This document shows, piece by piece, positions 1-4,867 of a stretch of DNA of 5,165 bases. Source of the stretch: Verrucomicrobiales bacterium (lineage in GTDB: Bacteria > Verrucomicrobiota > Verrucomicrobiia > Limisphaerales > Palsa-1400); contig JAQGOW010000268.1 of NCBI GenBank assembly GCA_028293405.1, positions 1-5,165 on the forward strand. Direction: 5' to 3'. The notes under the pieces were generated by a model. It saw nothing but the letters and a program-made list of their open reading frames with translations. It made no database searches and was not told the DNA's origin. Each line of letters opens with the position of its first letter. The stretch's first letter is position 1. The position numbers and the translations under genes were made by a program.

Positions 1-1120
1 ATCGCGGCATGGCCAAGACGCCGTTTGGGAGTTCTACAATAGTGGCGAACATTTCCGCTGACAAAGGATACGCTCGGTCAAAACGGCCGTTCTTTCGCGC
101 GGCGCCGATTCCAAAAGCGCTAGCTGCTATTCCATGGCCGGCAAGCACCGGGCCGGCATCTACATCCATCGTCCAGTCGGAATGAGGAATGTCTTTAGGA
201 TACTCACGGTAACCGACGGCCGTCATGCGCTCTTGCCAGAAGAACTTGTCGTAAAGTGCATACCATTCCTTCGCCTGTGCCGGCCAGAGTTCGGTTGCGG
301 TCAGACACATATAGGAATTACCACAACCGCGCGCATCGGAGGTCGGAATGCCGTTGTCCGAAATTGCTGAATAAGGCGGCAACCCGTGGCGCGTCGACCG
401 TGGGCCGGTGAAGCCGCGCAAACCTCGGGCAAGAAATTTGGAGTGGTCGGTCCCTAAAACCGCATCGGCCCGTTTGATACACATCAAGGCGGCCATAACA
501 TCGCCCGGATAACATTCAGCCGGGTAATCATTGAGGAGGCCGGATTTGGCACCGTCCAGTTCTCTGGCGAACGTTTCAACCTGGTCTCGCAGCATGTCCA
601 TGTGAGCGGCGTCATGAAGCAATTTCTCTCGGCTGGTTAAGGCGGCGATGACGAGCATTCGGTAGAAGACGTTTTCCCGGTGCAGGTAATCATCGCCCCA
701 ATGCTGTTTTACCCAAGAAGCGTGCTTGGGATCGATCACCAACTCTGACGCAGCGACGATGGCATTTTTTGCAAAAACCTTCGGCTGGTCGCCGAGTGTA
801 TGATCACCGGCGTCCCAAGTTGATTGAAGGTTTTCGACTGCCCAGAGGTAAAAAACGGAGCCGAAGAGTGGCCATTCCGTCCCGGAGATGTTGTCGGTAG
901 AAAGTTTTTCGGCACTGCCGCGAGCTACGCGTTCCCGAGCCCAGTTTGCATAGCGGGGCGTCAGGTTTTTAAAAATCCGCCACGCGACTTTTGGTGTGCC
1001 GGGCTCGCGCAGGGCTGGATCACGGATATCCAAAGTGGCCCGGATAGTCGGGTAGATGAACAAAGACGAAGATATAACAATGACGGCGAACGAATTGATG
1101 CAAATTAGCTTACGAACCAT
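1..1120 (-). CDS. Partial membrane-anchored hypothetical protein (C-terminus beyond left edge)
   Basis: The reverse strand reads open for 373 codons from the ATG at 1120-1118 to the window edge, with no stop, so the C-terminus is missing. Residues 6-26 are hydrophobic after 'MVRK', which suggests a signal anchor or uncleaved signal peptide with the rest outside the membrane. The remainder looks like a helical globular enzyme-like domain, with conserved-looking blocks 'TEWPLFGS' (81-88), 'DYPAECYPGD' (198-207), 'RGCGNSY' (264-270) and 'DVDAGPVLAGHG' (319-330). I do not recognise the family. The aromatic, Gly- and Cys-rich blocks are loosely reminiscent of (alpha/alpha)6-barrel enzymes such as linalool dehydratase/isomerase-like proteins, but that is a guess. 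An in-frame ATG at 1165 would add 15 polar residues. I prefer 1120 because the predicted transcription start near 1172 would leave only about 7 bases before 1165, and a weak purine-rich GAGAG lies upstream of 1120. The gene is transcribed away from all its visible neighbours. Confidence 0.88.
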   Translation of the reverse strand, partial: MVRKLICINSFAVIVISSSLFIYPTIRATLDIRDPALREPGTPKVAWRIFKNLTPRYANWARERVARGSAEKLSTDNISGTEWPLFGSVFYLWAVENLQSTWDAGDHTLGDQPKVFAKNAIVAASELVIDPKHASWVKQHWGDDYLHRENVFYRMLVIAALTSREKLLHDAAHMDMLRDQVETFARELDGAKSGLLNDYPAECYPGDVMAALMCIKRADAVLGTDHSKFLARGLRGFTGPRSTRHGLPPYSAISDNGIPTSDARGCGNSYMCLTATELWPAQAKEWYALYDKFFWQERMTAVGYREYPKDIPHSDWTMDVDAGPVLAGHGIAASAFGIGAARKNGRFDRAYPLSAEMFATIVELPNGVLAMPR

Positions 1121-1172
1121 ACTTTTTTCTCTCGTTGAGCCAGAATCTCCATTTATCTTCTCCATATTCCGC

Positions 1173-1197
1173 ATTCACTTTGTATTACAAAGTGAAT
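1173..1197. promoter_or_regulatory. Perfect 25-bp palindrome, probable operator
   Basis: The arms ATTCACTTTGT (1173-1183) and ACAAAGTGAAT (1187-1197) are exact reverse complements around a 3-base centre, ATT. The site is AT-rich, covers the putative -10 box and ends at the predicted transcription start of the leftward gene. This is the classic position for a dimeric repressor to block RNA polymerase. No regulator gene is visible in the window, so the binding protein is unknown. A hairpin in the mRNA leader is unlikely, because the palindrome lies at or upstream of the start site. Confidence 0.6.
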
Positions 1198-1207
1198 AAT
1201 GTGTCAA
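1179..1207 (-). promoter_or_regulatory. Sigma70-type promoter of the leftward gene
   Basis: Read on the minus strand, a perfect -35 box TTGACA (1207-1202) is followed after 17 bases by TACAAA (1184-1179), a 4/6 match to the -10 consensus. Transcription would start near 1172, giving a leader of about 52 bases before the ATG at 1120. The -10 box lies inside the palindrome at 1173-1197. The boxes are seen directly; promoter activity is inferred. Confidence 0.5.
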
Positions 1208-1253
1208 AGCTATTTGGAACGGTTGGATGATTTTGATGAGTTAGATTGAGAAA

Positions 1254-1273
1254 CTCCCGCGAAGGTCGCGGAG
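1254..1273. other. Small GC-rich hairpin next to repeat copy 1
   Basis: CTCC-GCG (with one bulged C) can pair with CGCGGAG across the loop AAGGT, making a 7-bp stem. It abuts repeat head copy 1 and overlaps its first GGA. No T-run follows, so it is not a convincing terminator. Its role is unknown. Confidence 0.35.
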
Positions 1274-1312
1274 GTGTTAACTCCTTCGTCGCGCTGTCGT
1301 GAAACTTCGTTT
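1270..1312 (+). repeat. Repeat head, copy 1 of 5
   Basis: This copy of the roughly 44-bp head starts GGA, contains GTTAACTCC, then GTCGCGCTGTCGTGAA, and ends in a CTTCGTTT variant. Against the majority sequence it has two substitutions in the second half; one turns the palindrome GAAGCTTC into GAAACTTC. It is directly followed by two-hairpin tail A. It lies upstream of the ADP-ribosylglycohydrolase gene and on the promoter side of the leftward gene, so this copy does not follow any visible plus-strand gene. Confidence 0.9.
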
Positions 1313-1318
1313 GTTCGG

Positions 1319-1402
1319 TTTTACCCAGGGTAGCCGCAGCGCTTTGCGGCAAAGTGCTGGGCAACCGCTGGGCTGAGTGGTTCAACCCGCGTTGGGGTTG
1401 GC
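1319..1402 (+). repeat. Two-hairpin repeat tail A
   Basis: This starts with TTTTACCCAGGGTAGC, shared with tail B at 4099-4168 (12 or more identical bases). Hairpin 1 has an inner perfect stem GCCGCA/TGCGGC (1333-1338 with 1345-1350), with CCCAG and CTGGG available as outer arms. Hairpin 2 is CAACCC/GGGTTG (1383-1388 with 1395-1400). The order of stems and the linker GGGCTGAGTG-TTCAACCCGC match tail B while loop sequences differ, so the structure looks conserved. It joins head copy 1 with only a few bases between. Confidence 0.8.
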
Positions 1403-1434
1403 CGTTTGTTGGTTCGGAACGCCTTGCGTTGGGC

Positions 1435-1440
1435 GAGGAG
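1435..1440 (+). promoter_or_regulatory. Ribosome-binding site that decides the start of the ADP-ribosylglycohydrolase gene
   Basis: GAGGAG lies 6 bases before an in-frame TTG at 1447 but 18 bases before the in-frame ATG at 1459. The spacing strongly favours TTG as the initiator and argues against the ATG at 1354, which lies inside repeat tail A. Confidence 0.55.
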
Positions 1441-1446
1441 CGGGAT

Positions 1447-2241
1447 TTGAATTACCGGATGCTCGGAGCGATCGCTGGTGACATCATTGGTTCGGTGTTC
1501 GAACACAATCCGGTTAAATCTATCCACTGGTTTCCGCTTTTCATGTTCGGTCGCCGTTTCACGGATGACACGGTGTTGACGGTCGCGGTGGCGGATTGTC
1601 TTTTGAGCGGCAAAGACTACGAAAGGCGCTTCGAGGATTACTACTATCAACATCCGAACGCCGGTTATGGAGCGGGTTTTCATGAGTGGGCGCGAGCACA
1701 CAAGCATGAGCCTTACAATAGTTGGGGCAATGGATCGGCGATGCGAGTGAGTCCGGTTGGTTGGGCGTTTGATAACTTAAAGGACGTGCTCGCTGAAGCG
1801 AAACGGTCTGCCGACGTCACGCACAATCATCCAGAGGGCATCAAAGGCGCGCAGGCGGTTGCGCTCGCGATTTTTCTCGCGAGAACGGGAACAACGAAAG
1901 AGGAGATCCGGGAATACATAACGGGTTCGTTCGGATACAACCTTGGTCGCACCCTCGATGAGATTCGTCCGAAGTATTCGTTCGATGTTTCGTGTCAGGG
2001 TTCGGTGCCGGAAGCGTTGATTTCTTTTTTCGAATCGACCGATTACGAAAGTGCGGTTCGCAATGCGATTTCGCTTGGAGGCGATGCAGATACGATGGCG
2101 TGTATCTCGGGAGCGGTTGCGGAAGCGTTTTATAATGGTGTGCCGAGTGAGATTGCAGACAAGACGTTTGAGATTCTTGATCCGCAGCTGGCGGAGGTGG
2201 TGCGGCAGTTCAGGAGCAAGTATGTATGTGCACGGTGGTGA
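1447..2241 (+). CDS. ADP-ribosylglycohydrolase family protein
   Basis: This is a cytoplasmic enzyme of the ADP-ribosylglycohydrolase (ARH/DraG) superfamily, which removes ADP-ribose from proteins or small molecules using two Mg2+ ions. From the TTG start it is 264 residues, near the usual size for a stand-alone domain, and looks complete. Family motifs appear in order: 'MLGAIAGDIIGS' (5-16); 'FTDDT' (38-42), whose Asp pair binds metal; 'GNGSAMRV' (94-101); 'THNHPEGIKGA' (from 125); and 'GGDADT' (211-216), the second metal-binding motif. All expected acidic ligands are present, so it should be active. The substrate cannot be read from sequence. The ATG at 1459 (260 aa) is the alternative start. 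The ATG at 1354 adds 35 residues that are translated repeat and should not be used. The stop lies 2 bases before repeat head copy 2. No neighbouring ADP-ribosyltransferase is visible, so a toxin-antitoxin role has no support here. Confidence 0.95.
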   Translation: MNYRMLGAIAGDIIGSVFEHNPVKSIHWFPLFMFGRRFTDDTVLTVAVADCLLSGKDYERRFEDYYYQHPNAGYGAGFHEWARAHKHEPYNSWGNGSAMRVSPVGWAFDNLKDVLAEAKRSADVTHNHPEGIKGAQAVALAIFLARTGTTKEEIREYITGSFGYNLGRTLDEIRPKYSFDVSCQGSVPEALISFFESTDYESAVRNAISLGGDADTMACISGAVAEAFYNGVPSEIADKTFEILDPQLAEVVRQFRSKYVCARW

Positions 2242-2243
2242 AT

Positions 2244-2287
2244 GGATTTGTTAACTCCTTCGTCGCGCTGTCGTGAAGCTTCGCTTT
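2244..2287 (+). repeat. Repeat head, copy 2 of 5
   Basis: This copy matches the majority sequence of the five, from GGA-TTTGTTAACTCC to GTGAAGCTTCGCTTT. It starts 2 bases after the stop of the ADP-ribosylglycohydrolase gene. It carries no ACCCAGGG tail; instead an unrelated small hairpin (2308-2322) follows. It lies between convergent genes. Confidence 0.92.
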
Positions 2288-2307
2288 GGGATTACGCGGC
2301 TGACAGT

Positions 2308-2322
2308 CGGACGTAAAGTCCG
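2308..2322. other. Hairpin after repeat copy 2, between convergent genes
   Basis: CGGAC/GTCCG form a perfect 5-bp stem around GTAAA. It occupies the place that the two-hairpin tail takes after copies 1, 4 and 5. It could slow transcription from either side, but no T-run follows on either strand, so I do not call it an intrinsic terminator. Confidence 0.4.
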
Positions 2323-2334
2323 TGCCAATCCAAT

Positions 2335-3087
2335 TTACTTTGCTGCAGCGTTGTTGGTCAGTAGGTCGGGTGCGTATTTTTGAAGATATGTCTTAGCAGC
2401 GGCGCGGAAGGTTGCATCTTGGTCAGTCGTGCAATCGTGCAAAGCTTTGCCCAGTCCTTCGAATGGAGGCCGGCCATCGCGCTTCCGCGCGAAGTATTGC
2501 CCAACAAGAGTGTTGACACACTGAGATCGGACTTCGCTGCGTACGTTAGGGTTTTTCATTATGGAAACAATAGCAGCGTATCCATTTGTGCCGATGGCCT
2601 GAAGATCGCTTCGGGCAAAGAAGGACGCGTAGCTAGTTGGCGTGGCAGAAACTACAATGTTCGAGAGCATGGGGACTGCTGTAGATGCTTCCTGTCGCAT
2701 ACGCTGAAAAAAAACGGAGGCCTGCATCTTTCTCTGAAAATCTTGCTTTATCTTTGTTTCGAGCCTTTCCCACTTCCACTTCCTTACGGCAATGATCACA
2801 AACTGCGGAAACTCCTTTGCGGTCCACTTAATCACGAGCGGGTATGCGTTTGTACCGATCTGTCTCAAAGCGGTGTCTGCAGTTGTCTGGAGGTCAGCGG
2901 GATTACGTTCTGTGTGGGAAACAGATGGGTTAGCGATGATGTCGAGCCAGTAAGACAACGGCTTTCCATCGTATTCGGGTTCGGGTGTGCTTCTTGTAAG
3001 TGCGATTGTAACTGCTGCAATTCCCACGATCGCACCGACCGCTATAAGTTTCCATCGCCTACGCACGTGCGAAGTAAAGCACGGCAC
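2335..3087 (-). CDS. Membrane-anchored HEAT-like repeat protein
   Basis: A 250-residue hypothetical protein. It has a basic N-terminus and a hydrophobic segment at 13-30, followed by 'STPEPEYDGKPLSYWL' (33-48), so it probably has a signal anchor with the rest outside the cytoplasmic membrane. The body is helical and contains two matching units, 'QIGTNAY' (76-82) and 'AIGTNGY' (164-170), each at a helix boundary. This is the pattern of HEAT-like proteins that I associate with Verrucomicrobiota. Such repeats usually form protein-binding scaffolds; no catalytic motif is seen. The start is GTG at 3087-3085; a second GTG at 3066 would give a shorter, more typical N-terminus ('RRRWKLIAV'). Neither has a clear ribosome-binding site, and an in-frame TAA lies 8 codons upstream of the first GTG. 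It is convergent with the ADP-ribosylglycohydrolase gene and divergent from the lipoprotein gene. Of the two long frames here, this strand is the protein-like one; the plus frame is Cys/Ser-rich and lacks a recognisable fold. Confidence 0.8.
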   Translation of the reverse strand: MPCFTSHVRRRWKLIAVGAIVGIAAVTIALTRSTPEPEYDGKPLSYWLDIIANPSVSHTERNPADLQTTADTALRQIGTNAYPLVIKWTAKEFPQFVIIAVRKWKWERLETKIKQDFQRKMQASVFFQRMRQEASTAVPMLSNIVVSATPTSYASFFARSDLQAIGTNGYAAIVSIMKNPNVRSEVRSQCVNTLVGQYFARKRDGRPPFEGLGKALHDCTTDQDATFRAAAKTYLQKYAPDLLTNNAAAK

Positions 3088-3183
3088 ATCTACTTTTCGC
3101 CAGCATCTTTAGTGTCATTTGACTGATCCACGGCAAGTTGCAGCGCAGTTGATGGGGCCGATTTATTGGCAATCGGAGGTCTC

Positions 3184-3227
3184 GGAATTGTTAACTCCTT
3201 CGTCCCGCTGTCGTGAAGCTTCGCTTG
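3184..3227 (+). repeat. Repeat head, copy 3 of 5
   Basis: It matches the majority sequence except for one G-to-C change (CGTCCCGCTG for CGTCGCGCTG) and a shorter T-run at the end. It sits between two divergent genes (starts at 3087 and 3317) rather than after a plus-strand gene. No tail of the ACCCAGGG type follows. The rest of the interval 3088-3316 shows no gene or promoter I can support. Confidence 0.9.
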
Positions 3228-3316
3228 GGGTTTGCGCGTTTTGGACTGGTTGTAGATGTCAGATGGTGCCGAAGAATTGCGATTTCATTTTTGTCGTCAT
3301 TGGTTAAAACAGTGGC

Positions 3317-3739
3317 ATGGCCGTGCGAACAAGGACGTTTAGATTTTTCCAACAAGCCGCGTTCGTTGTTTCGTTGTCGATAGTCTTCTGCCTAACGGCC
3401 TGCATGTCGCACCGTGACGCTGAACATTTCAACCAGGGAATTGCGCAAGCTTTCGCTGCGCCGTTCGACACCCTCGCGATCGCAGTGAGCCAAGGAAATG
3501 ACTTGGCCTATGCCACGGCAGCGTATCAGCGGAAGAATGCACGTTGGCCAAATGATTATTCCGAACTCACCAATTTCGTCGCCAAATCTGACGGCTATCT
3601 CATTCTCAAACGATACGAGGAAGTGAATTTCAGCCAGGAGACAAACGGCGCAATTCACATTGTCTTTCTTCCGCTCGGCAAAACAAACAAAGCCACATTT
3701 ACTCTCGTGCCAACGTCTGCAAATGAACCCTCGCATTAA
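3317..3739 (+). CDS. Small predicted lipoprotein
   Basis: A 140-residue protein with a lipoprotein signal peptide: basic start 'MAVRTRTFR', hydrophobic core at about 14-26, and lipobox L26-T27-A28-C29, so Cys29 would be lipidated after cleavage by signal peptidase II. The mature part, about 110 residues, has no motif I recognise; blocks such as 'YATAAYQRKNARWPNDYSEL' suggest a short helical start followed by a beta-rich end. The run 'KNARWPNDYSEL' resembles the N-terminal part of many periplasmic or pilin-like small proteins in this group, but that is not enough for a family call. No good ribosome-binding site precedes the ATG. The last 17 bases overlap the start of the next gene, so the two are likely co-translated. 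Confidence 0.75.
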   Translation: MAVRTRTFRFFQQAAFVVSLSIVFCLTACMSHRDAEHFNQGIAQAFAAPFDTLAIAVSQGNDLAYATAAYQRKNARWPNDYSELTNFVAKSDGYLILKRYEEVNFSQETNGAIHIVFLPLGKTNKATFTLVPTSANEPSH

Positions 3740-4061
3740 AATAATTCTCTGGATTTCGGTGGTGTTGGTGATTTTTGGCGGAGTATTTGCCGGCTATTTT
3801 GGCGGCCATTACGAAGCTCGCCGCGTTGATGCCAGCGACACGTCCAAGTTCCTTCGCGACTTCGCCCGCTCTACTGAGCAACAAACCTACTTGGAACAAC
3901 GCGGCCAGAAAGGATGGCACGACAAACTGATGGTGTATGGTCTTGTTGGCGCGTCCTCGCCTGTGCGGACGGCCAATTTTCATAGTGCTGCCGTTGGCGC
4001 CGGAATTACCTGCCTTGTCATTGGGCTGTTCGGGTTGATGTGGGTTAGTAAGGAATGTTAG
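3723..4061 (+). CDS. Small protein with two transmembrane helices
   Basis: A 112-residue membrane protein from the ATG at 3723. Hydrophobic segments lie at about 5-27 and 88-107, joined by a polar loop of about 60 residues rich in charged and aromatic side chains ('RDFARSTEQQTYLEQRGQKG'). By the positive-inside rule both ends probably face the cytoplasm and the loop lies outside, where it could meet the lipoprotein encoded just upstream. I do not recognise the family. The frame is open back to 3660, but those 21 codons lie inside the lipoprotein gene and would place a polar stretch before the first helix. The final residues and the TAG stop (4059-4061) are part of repeat head copy 4, so the natural C-terminus may have been altered by repeat insertion. 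Confidence 0.68.
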   Translation: MNPRIKIILWISVVLVIFGGVFAGYFGGHYEARRVDASDTSKFLRDFARSTEQQTYLEQRGQKGWHDKLMVYGLVGASSPVRTANFHSAAVGAGITCLVIGLFGLMWVSKEC

Positions 4062-4096
4062 CTCCTGCGTCGCGCTGTCGTGAAGCTTCGCTTTTT
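4052..4096 (+). repeat. Repeat head, copy 4 of 5
   Basis: It starts GGA-ATGTTAGCTCC; two substitutions relative to the majority (TTAAC to TTAGC, CTTCG to CTGCG) and one base less near the start. It supplies the last codons and the TAG stop of the upstream gene. GTGA-AGCT-TCGC can form a minimal 4-bp hairpin followed by TTTTT, so weak terminator activity is possible. It runs straight into two-hairpin tail B. Confidence 0.9.
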
Positions 4097-4098
4097 GT

Positions 4099-4168
4099 TT
4101 TTACCCAGGGTAGCGCCCCGTTTCCCTGCTCAACCCTGGGCTGAGTGCTTCAACCCGCTTCGGGGTTG
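4099..4168 (+). repeat. Two-hairpin repeat tail B
   Basis: This is the cleanest copy of the tail. CCCAGGGT (4104-4111) pairs with ACCCTGGG (4133-4140) in a perfect 8-bp stem. The linker CTGAGTGCTT is followed by the second stem, CAACCC/GGGTTG (4151-4156 with 4163-4168). Tail A has the same arrangement and largely the same arms. It sits between repeat head copy 4 and the gene at 4247. The strong stems could act on the mRNA as a 3' barrier for the upstream pair or as a leader structure for the downstream gene. Confidence 0.8.
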
Positions 4169-4246
4169 CAGGCGCACCGTCTACGCCAGAGATTTGCAAC
4201 GTCTGGACTCCGCATCCACTGTCGCATATTAATTCCGCGATCAAAA

Positions 4247-4822
4247 ATGAGCATCGCCACAGACTCTTTGGGTAACCCAATTCTTGAGCAGTTCAGCGAA
4301 GACGGCTTTATCGACTGTGTCTTCAAGATTTCCGACCTAGCCGAGAGTGCCGGGTTCTATAATTTCCACGTTTCCGCGTCATCAGACGGCGCGATTGTCG
4401 GGATGGACGTCGTGGTTCGGAAAGATATTAAGGCGGGGTTCGATGCCGAGATGAATCTCATTAAGGATCATGTCTACGATGAGGGCGTAATCTTCATCCG
4501 ATCCGGAATAGAGAGTGACAGGCTCATAGCGCGGATTGCTTCTCTTTATGGCATGCCTCATAGCGGAGGCGAGATGACTTCCAAAGAGACCTTCACAGCA
4601 ATCGCGCTTCATCAGGAAGAAATCGACCTCAGCAGGGATGTGGTGAGAATGAAGATTTTTGGTCGAGATGTAGAGCCATTCGACGAAGAGGCGTACTACG
4701 AGTCGTTTTTCCATATCGACCTGGCGAATGGGATTGTGAATTGGAATGAGAAAGATCAGGAATATCGCAAGCCGATGATAGGCGCTGTGACAAAGCTGAT
4801 CAGCGGCATAGGAAATTGTTAA
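4247..4822 (+). CDS. Uncharacterised acidic cytoplasmic protein
   Basis: A 191-residue protein from the ATG at 4247, acidic, with no signal peptide or membrane segment. The most conserved-looking part is C-terminal: 'FFHIDLANGIVNWNEKDQEYRKP' spans roughly 154-176, with the core 'NEKDQEYRKP' at 167-176. I have a sense of this ending in small stand-alone bacterial proteins, some possibly immunity-like, but cannot name the family. The middle ('IESDRLIARIASLYGMPHSG') looks like an alpha/beta fold. The frame is open back to an ATG at 4145, but those 34 codons start inside repeat tail B and are Arg/Leu-rich, so I reject them. The chosen ATG has no strong ribosome-binding site, only an A-rich stretch. 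The last three residues and the TAA stop (4820-4822) come from repeat head copy 5. It is convergent with the gene at the right edge. Confidence 0.75.
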   Translation: MSIATDSLGNPILEQFSEDGFIDCVFKISDLAESAGFYNFHVSASSDGAIVGMDVVVRKDIKAGFDAEMNLIKDHVYDEGVIFIRSGIESDRLIARIASLYGMPHSGGEMTSKETFTAIALHQEEIDLSRDVVRMKIFGRDVEPFDEEAYYESFFHIDLANGIVNWNEKDQEYRKPMIGAVTKLISGIGNC

Positions 4823-4857
4823 CTCCTTTGTCGCGCTGTCGTGAAGCTTCGCTTTTT
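4811..4857 (+). repeat. Repeat head, copy 5 of 5
   Basis: It matches the majority sequence apart from one C-to-T change (CCTTTG for CCTTCG) and one extra base near the start. The first part encodes 'GNC' and the TAA stop of the upstream gene. GTGA-AGCT-TCGC followed by TTTTT repeats the weak terminator-like feature of copy 4. A divergent two-hairpin tail (C) follows after about 10 bases. Confidence 0.92.
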
Positions 4858-4867
4858 GGGTTGGTGT

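Larger units (their letters stand above)
1121..1446. other. Gene-free interval between the divergent leftward gene and the ADP-ribosylglycohydrolase gene
   Basis: This 326-base stretch holds, in order: the leader, operator and promoter of the leftward gene (to about 1207); an unremarkable segment; a small imperfect hairpin at 1254-1273; repeat head copy 1; two-hairpin tail A; and the ribosome-binding site of the rightward gene at 1435-1440. Open reading frames through it are translated repeat and I do not regard them as genes. I saw no clear promoter for the rightward gene. Confidence 0.7.

Noticed and set aside
1321..1707. Minus-strand frame of 128 codons antisense to the glycohydrolase start
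   Set aside because: It lies opposite a well-supported gene and ends inside repeat tail A.
2308..2322. Bidirectional intrinsic terminator between the convergent genes
   Set aside because: The stem is only 5 bp and no T-run follows on either strand.
2380..3126. Long plus-strand reading frame (248 codons) opposite the HEAT-like gene
   Set aside because: Its product is Cys/Ser/Arg-rich with no recognisable fold, while the minus-strand frame has a membrane anchor and repeated helical motifs. The plus frame is a shadow.
3119..3307. Small plus-strand frame of 62 codons between the divergent genes
   Set aside because: About half of it is translated repeat copy 3, and no ribosome-binding site or conserved motif is present.
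4204..4232. Possible promoter TGGACT - 17 bases - TATTAA before the gene at 4247
   Set aside because: Each box matches consensus at only 4 of 6 positions and the leader would be about 8 bases. Too weak to annotate.
1270..4857. CRISPR array
   Set aside because: Repeats are 760-975 bp apart with genes between them, not 25-45 bp spacers, and no cas gene is seen.
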